This document shows, piece by piece, positions 6,455-9,911 of a stretch of 9,911 nucleotides of DNA. The DNA lies in assembly GCA_017354095.1 (NCBI GenBank), contig JAFMRP010000103.1:1-9911 (forward strand), written 5' to 3'. Within the stretch, counting starts at the first letter, position 1. Each line of letters starts with the position of its first letter. A program made the translations under genes and the position numbers. Origin of the DNA: Ktedonobacteraceae bacterium (GTDB lineage: Bacteria > Chloroflexota > Ktedonobacteria > Ktedonobacterales > Ktedonobacteraceae). The notes below the pieces were generated by a model. The model was not told the origin of the DNA and searched no databases. It saw nothing but the letters and a program-made list of their open reading frames with translations.

Positions 6455-6619
6455 GATAGGTTCTCCTTTGAGGGTAAATTTCCAATCCTTCTCTTGAACT
6501 CTATCATGTTAATCCTGTCATCTTATGGCAGTATTTGTGTGATATCCCTGATTGTGCAGGGTGCCATCCTGCGGTGCTCAAGGTTTGGGATGCGACATGC
6601 CAGGCTCAGCGACGACTCG
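6455..6619. other. Short gap between dehydratase and VOC genes
   Basis: The 165-bp gap has a CCCTG/CAGGG inverted repeat (6546-6561) with loop ATTGTG. A small hairpin, AGCGA/TCGCT (6608-6621), overlaps the dehydratase stop codon. Neither is followed by a T-tract, so no intrinsic terminator is seen. I found no confident promoter for the VOC gene. Confidence 0.35.
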
Positions 6620-8230
6620 CTACATGGTCGCCCCAAGAATCCAGGGGGCAAACTCCTCTTCGCCGACGCCCAGCGCCTCACTCTTGCTGCGCTTGCCGCT
6701 CGCGACCTCAATTACTTCGTCCAGGATACGCATGCCAACTTCCTGCGCGCTGACCCCGTCAGTCACCACCCCGGCATTGATGTCCATGTCATCCGTCATG
6801 CTCTCATAGAGTGCGCTATTGGTGGCAACTTTGATCGAAGGGGCAGGCTTAAAGCCAAAGGCGGAGCCGCGCCCGGTCGTGAAGACGATAACATTGGAGC
6901 CGCCCGCTACCTGGCCGGTGACGGAAACAGGATCGTAGCCGGGCGTGTCCATGACGACCAGGCCGCGCTCGCGAATCTGTTCGGCGTATTTATAGATAGC
7001 ATTGACCGGCGTAGAGCCGCCTTTGGCAATCGCACCCAGTGACTTCTCGTAGATGGTCGTCAGCCCTCCCAGCTTGTTGCCCGGCGAAGGGTTGTTGTCC
7101 ATCTCCATATCGTTGATGGCAGTATAATGCTCCCACCAGCGAATACGCTCAACGAACTGCTCTCCCACCTCGCGGCTGCGCGCCCGGCGTAAGAGAATAT
7201 GCTCCGCGCCATAAATCTCTGGTGTCTCGCTCAATACGGCGGTGCCGCCCTGGCGCACCAGTTCATCGACGCAGTAGCCCAGGCTGGGATTCGCCGTAAT
7301 CCCGCTCCAGCCATCGCTGCCCCCGCACTGCAGCGCCAGGTTCAGTTCAGAAATAGGGATCGGTTCCCGCTTTACGTCATTAACACGCGGCAGGGCCTCG
7401 CCGATCATACGTGCAGCCTCGTTAACCGTGTGGGTGATGCCGTGATTCTCCTGAATGGTCAGGAAGAGCGGCTTCTTCCACTGCTCGCCCGAGTCTAGCT
7501 GCATAGAGTCGATCATGTCCTGTATCTGGTTACTTTCACAACCCAGGCCAAGAATCAGGTAGGCGCCTACATTGGGATGCATGGCCATGCCGGCCAGTAC
7601 GCGCTGCAACTGACGAACGGCTTCACCGCCGATGCGCAGGCCACAGCCGCTCTTATGCGTCAGGCCAATGACGCCATCGATCTGTGGATAGGCCTTGAGC
7701 AGATCGGGACCGAAGCGCTGTTCAATGAAACGCACGGTAGAGGCTGAACAGTTGACGGAACTGATGATAGCGACATAGTTGCGCGTGCCCACACGGCCAT
7801 CAGGACGGCGGTAGCCCATAAAGGTTCGCCTCTGCTCTACGGGCACCATATCAACGGGCCGCACGTCCACGCCATACTCATATTTGAGCTTGAGATCGCC
7901 CACCGCCAGGTTATGGCTGTGCACATGCGTACCGGCTCCGATAGGCTGTGTGGCGAAACCGATAATCGCGCCATAGCGGCGCACCGGCTGCCCTACCTCG
8001 ACATCGCGCAGCGCCACTTTATGTCCCGACGGTACGCGCTGGCTCACCTCGACAATGCGCTCTCCCACGCGCAGCTTGACCCCGCGACTCAGCGGCATGC
8101 GTGCAATAGCTACCTCGTCGTCAGGATGAAGCAGCACCGCCACTTCTTGCAGTGGAACAGGCGTATCGCGCGGCGCGAATCCCTTGACTATTCTATGGAT
8201 CTGCGGCGGAGGCGTCTGCTGAGTGTCCAT
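6620..8230 (-). CDS. UxaA/GarD-family sugar-acid dehydratase (altronate/galactarate dehydratase type)
   Basis: The 536-residue product has an N-terminal SAF domain (about 30-107, ending in GFATQPIGAGTHVHSHN) and the galactarate/altronate dehydratase catalytic body. Family signatures are NCSAS (160-164), THKSGCG (191-197), GLGCESNQ (228-235), CGGSDGWSGITANP (302-315), PGNKLGGLTTIYEKSLGAIAKGG (383-405) and GRGSAFGFKPAP (453-464). Characterised relatives (UxaA, GarD) are iron-dependent and dehydrate D-altronate or D-galactarate to 2-keto-3-deoxy acids. SAF and catalytic domains are fused, as in the E. coli enzymes. The longest frame starts at a TTG at 8248, but I chose the ATG at 8230 because AAAGGG (8240-8245) lies 9 nt upstream. 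The LarA-like gene ends 27 bp upstream, so the two are probably co-transcribed. The actual substrate is unknown, so I give no gene symbol. Confidence 0.9.
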   Translation of the reverse strand: MDTQQTPPPQIHRIVKGFAPRDTPVPLQEVAVLLHPDDEVAIARMPLSRGVKLRVGERIVEVSQRVPSGHKVALRDVEVGQPVRRYGAIIGFATQPIGAGTHVHSHNLAVGDLKLKYEYGVDVRPVDMVPVEQRRTFMGYRRPDGRVGTRNYVAIISSVNCSASTVRFIEQRFGPDLLKAYPQIDGVIGLTHKSGCGLRIGGEAVRQLQRVLAGMAMHPNVGAYLILGLGCESNQIQDMIDSMQLDSGEQWKKPLFLTIQENHGITHTVNEAARMIGEALPRVNDVKREPIPISELNLALQCGGSDGWSGITANPSLGYCVDELVRQGGTAVLSETPEIYGAEHILLRRARSREVGEQFVERIRWWEHYTAINDMEMDNNPSPGNKLGGLTTIYEKSLGAIAKGGSTPVNAIYKYAEQIRERGLVVMDTPGYDPVSVTGQVAGGSNVIVFTTGRGSAFGFKPAPSIKVATNSALYESMTDDMDINAGVVTDGVSAQEVGMRILDEVIEVASGKRSKSEALGVGEEEFAPWILGATM

Positions 8231-8239
8231 AAGTGGTGT

Positions 8240-8245
8240 CCCTTT
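8240..8245 (-). promoter_or_regulatory. Ribosome binding site deciding the dehydratase start
   Basis: AAAGGG on the minus strand lies 9 nt before the ATG at 8230. The alternative in-frame TTG at 8248 is upstream of this site and would absorb it into coding sequence, so the ATG is preferred. Confidence 0.55.
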
Positions 8246-8257
8246 CAATATGGCAGG

Positions 8258-9583
8258 CTATGCATAACGAGCGCGAATCTGCTCGAACGGTGGCAATGAG
8301 CCATCCGGCTCTACATCGAACGATAACGACGGGCTGAGCACCTCGACATGGCTTCCCGGCCGTATCTGCTCCAGGCTGTTTCGGCTGGCCAGGATATATT
8401 CCAGGCGCAATGTATTCTCGATCCGTGCCAGGCGCACCTGGGCGAAATCGGGCCGGCCAGCGCAGCGGATCGCGGCTGCTACCGCCTCGCGATCAGTAGC
8501 CAGCGTCAGCGGGATTTTTGCGGAATTCATAGCGATTACGCCAGCGGTGAGACAGTTGATATAGAGTGCCTGCAGATCCAGCTTCTCCGCCAGGCGCGCG
8601 GTCGTAAAATCGGCCAGCCCCAGGCCAATGGCGTTGCCGTGTGATTCGTCGGTGACGTCGAGTACGGCAATATTCGTGATCCTGGCCGCCGTGGATTTCT
8701 GGTCAGCGATGCGGATGCGCCCGATGATGTTCGTGTCCATACCAGCGCCACTAATATTTTTCCCCAGCTTGTCTATGACCAGCACATCGAGATCTTCCCA
8801 GGGTAGGCTGGCCATCATCGATCTGGCTTGCTCGGTCAACTCCCGCTCCTGCTCATTGCCGATGCCGGACGGCGGCACAATGACGACATCCGCGACTTCG
8901 TCGTAGGCATTCTCGATGACCGCAACTCCGCACAGGATCTTCGTGTGCGCGACCACAAACTTTGCTACTTCGGGAATTTGCCGGCTCAACCCCTCAACGC
9001 CCCAGGAATGGATGGTGATCGCTCCGGCATGTTTGCCCAGGCCGATGGCGGTCATTTTGGAGAGGCCGCTTTCGATGGGTGCGCTAAAGTCGGTATGCGG
9101 CTTGACTCGATTGACCACGATGATCCCATCGGCGGCATTGGCGACACGATCAATATGCACCGGCAGCCCATTGGGCAACTCGCCCAACCGGTCCACTTCG
9201 AGCGCGGAGACAATCGCCGCGCCTGTGAACTCTTCCGTCACACCCAGGCTGCGCAGCACCTCTGCCTGTCCCTCAGGGGTCGCGCCGCCATGGCTCCCCA
9301 TCGCGGGCACAATAAACGGCTCCGCGCCAGCGCGGCGCAGCGCGGCCACCAGTGCTCGCACAATCGTTGCGATCTCGGCCACACCTCTGCTCCCCACGGC
9401 AATGGCGATACGCGCCCCGGTTGGCAGCCCGGACGCGATCTCGGTGGCATCCAGTGCGGCGGTCACCGCGCCACCCACATCATGCAGGCGAGGCCGCGCG
9501 AAACGCTGTCGCAGCAGAACCAGGTCAGGCAGCGGCACCGTGCTCAGCAAGCCACTGGTATCCTGGAAAGGTTGTATTTGCAT
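8258..9583 (-). CDS. LarA-like protein (nickel-dependent hydroxyacid racemase/epimerase superfamily)
   Basis: The 441-residue product has the LarA two-domain plan. It has IAIAVGSRGVAEI (59-71) where LarA has its DxTR motif, VPAMGSHGGATPEGQ (92-106) with H98 at the first histidine, then NRVKPHTDF (158-166) with H163, and SGLSKMTAIGLGKHAGAITIHSWG (172-195) with K176 and H192. K176 and H192 are 16 apart, as are LarA K184 and H200. LarA interconverts L- and D-lactate using a nickel-pincer nucleotide tethered to that lysine, and the wider superfamily acts on other 2-hydroxy acids. The Asp of DxTR is replaced, so lactate is not assured. The longest frame starts at 9682, but AGGAG (9591-9595) lies 7 nt before the ATG at 9583, which I chose. 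A dehydratase follows after 27 bp. No larB, larC or larE maturation gene is in the window. Confidence 0.83.
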   Translation of the reverse strand: MQIQPFQDTSGLLSTVPLPDLVLLRQRFARPRLHDVGGAVTAALDATEIASGLPTGARIAIAVGSRGVAEIATIVRALVAALRRAGAEPFIVPAMGSHGGATPEGQAEVLRSLGVTEEFTGAAIVSALEVDRLGELPNGLPVHIDRVANAADGIIVVNRVKPHTDFSAPIESGLSKMTAIGLGKHAGAITIHSWGVEGLSRQIPEVAKFVVAHTKILCGVAVIENAYDEVADVVIVPPSGIGNEQERELTEQARSMMASLPWEDLDVLVIDKLGKNISGAGMDTNIIGRIRIADQKSTAARITNIAVLDVTDESHGNAIGLGLADFTTARLAEKLDLQALYINCLTAGVIAMNSAKIPLTLATDREAVAAAIRCAGRPDFAQVRLARIENTLRLEYILASRNSLEQIRPGSHVEVLSPSLSFDVEPDGSLPPFEQIRARYA

Positions 9584-9590
9584 GAAAGCA

Positions 9591-9595
9591 CTCCT
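9591..9595 (-). promoter_or_regulatory. Ribosome binding site deciding the LarA-like start
   Basis: AGGAG on the minus strand is 7 nt before the ATG at 9583. The N-terminal 33 residues encoded by the longer frame from 9682 would overlap the end of the SDR gene and the palindrome at 9604, and they do not resemble the family. Confidence 0.6.
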
Positions 9596-9603
9596 GCCTT
9601 TTG

Positions 9604-9619
9604 CTATCGACATCGATAG
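9604..9619. promoter_or_regulatory. Perfect 7-2-7 palindrome, candidate operator upstream of the LarA-like gene
   Basis: CTATCGACATCGATAG has perfect 7-bp arms (CTATCGA/TCGATAG) around CA, 20 bp upstream of the start codon. A consensus TTGACA lies just upstream on the minus strand (9631-9636), but its 17-bp partner ATGTCG is a poor -10, so I do not call a full promoter. The palindrome would sit over the -10/start region and could block transcription. Confidence 0.42.
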
Positions 9620-9678
9620 AATACATTTTCTGTCAATATAATAGCACAGTGACAGGACACCTATGCGCTCCACCGGAA

Positions 9679-9911
9679 TCAAAAGCTAATAGTGAGTCTA
9701 CCGTCGATGGTAATTACCTGTCCTGTAATATATGAGGCATCCCGCCCGGCCAGGAAATAGGCCACGCCAGCGATCTCCTCAGGCTGTGCCGCCCGTCTGA
9801 GCGGCAAATGGTAACCGTCGATGTAATTCTGGCGAAACCAATCGCTGTGCAACTCGTTCACGCCTTCGCTTACGCTCATGGGAGTATCCACAAATCCAGG
9901 TGCGATCGCGT
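9679..9911 (-). CDS. Short-chain dehydrogenase/reductase, C-terminal part (runs off the right edge)
   Basis: Only the last 76 complete codons are inside the window; the frame stays open to base 9911. It reads AIAPGFVDTPM followed later by LPLRRAAQPEEIAGVAYFLA and SYITGQVITIDG, the classical SDR signature after the catalytic Tyr-Lys (PG motif, cofactor loop, C-terminal strand). The GTG at 9889-9891 is a valine inside PGFVDTPM and not a start. Catalytic Tyr and Lys, and the TGxxxGxG motif, lie outside the window, so activity is unproven here. The family uses NAD(P)(H) on alcohol or carbonyl groups. It ends 95 bp before the LarA-like gene on the same strand, so the pair may form one unit. In L-fucose or sugar-acid pathways an SDR typically oxidises the sugar or the ketodeoxy acid. 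Confidence 0.85.
   Translation of the reverse strand, partial: AIAPGFVDTPMSVSEGVNELHSDWFRQNYIDGYHLPLRRAAQPEEIAGVAYFLAGRDASYITGQVITIDGRLTISF

Noticed and set aside
6546..6561. CCCTG/CAGGG inverted repeat as a terminator after the dehydratase
   Set aside because: The stem is only 5 bp and no T-tract follows on either strand.
8828..9619. 263-codon plus-strand frame opposite the LarA-like gene
   Set aside because: It is a high-GC shadow frame without domain features; the minus-strand frame carries the LarA-like motifs.
9584..9682. 33-residue N-terminal extension of the LarA-like protein
   Set aside because: It overlaps the SDR stop, lacks a ribosome binding site and does not resemble the family; the ATG at 9583 has a well-placed AGGAG.

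Overview
This window reads as a bacterial chromosome segment of moderately high GC, with AT-rich gaps between genes. The combination of a sugar-acid catabolic cluster, many stand-alone VOC-type genes and a VGGN-repeat protein resembles large-genome soil Chloroflexota (Ktedonobacteria-like). No rRNA, tRNA or marker gene is present to prove this, so the taxonomic call is low-confidence inference. I see no insertion sequence, phage, CRISPR or RNA gene.

Layout, left to right. Positions 41-1186 (minus) hold a repetitive protein with about eight VGGN rungs spaced 17-18 residues apart, ending in an 11-residue-repeat amphipathic helix. A 349-bp AT-rich gap follows, carrying a candidate promoter. A VOC/glyoxalase-fold protein (1536-1916) is the only plus-strand gene. 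It converges on a FAD-dependent amine/hydroxy-acid oxidase-type protein (1939-3069, minus). Next come a solute-binding-protein-like gene with no signal peptide (3289-4473, minus) and, 20 bp upstream of it, L-fuconate dehydratase (4494-5801, minus), with all six expected catalytic residues. A 317-bp gap holds a strong hairpin terminator and operator-like palindromes. After it lie a second small VOC protein (6119-6454), a UxaA/GarD-family sugar-acid dehydratase (6620-8230), a LarA-like (nickel racemase superfamily) protein (8258-9583), and the C-terminal end of a short-chain dehydrogenase that runs off the right edge (9679-9911), all on the minus strand.

How the genes may work together. Two unrelated dehydratases (enolase superfamily and UxaA/GarD superfamily) both make 2-keto-3-deoxy acids from aldonic-type sugar acids. 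With an SDR, a LarA-type C2 epimerase candidate and a DAO-fold oxidase close by, the region looks like a non-phosphorylating catabolic locus for deoxy-sugars or sugar acids, with L-fuconate the best-supported substrate. The transcription units appear to be SDR-larA-like-uxaA-like, then VOC, then fucD-SBP, then the oxidase. Sugar dehydrogenase, lactonase, ketodeoxy-acid cleavage enzymes and ABC permeases are not in the window. Three annotated starts were moved inward from the longest open frame because an ATG with a good ribosome binding site lies downstream of a weak TTG or unsupported start.
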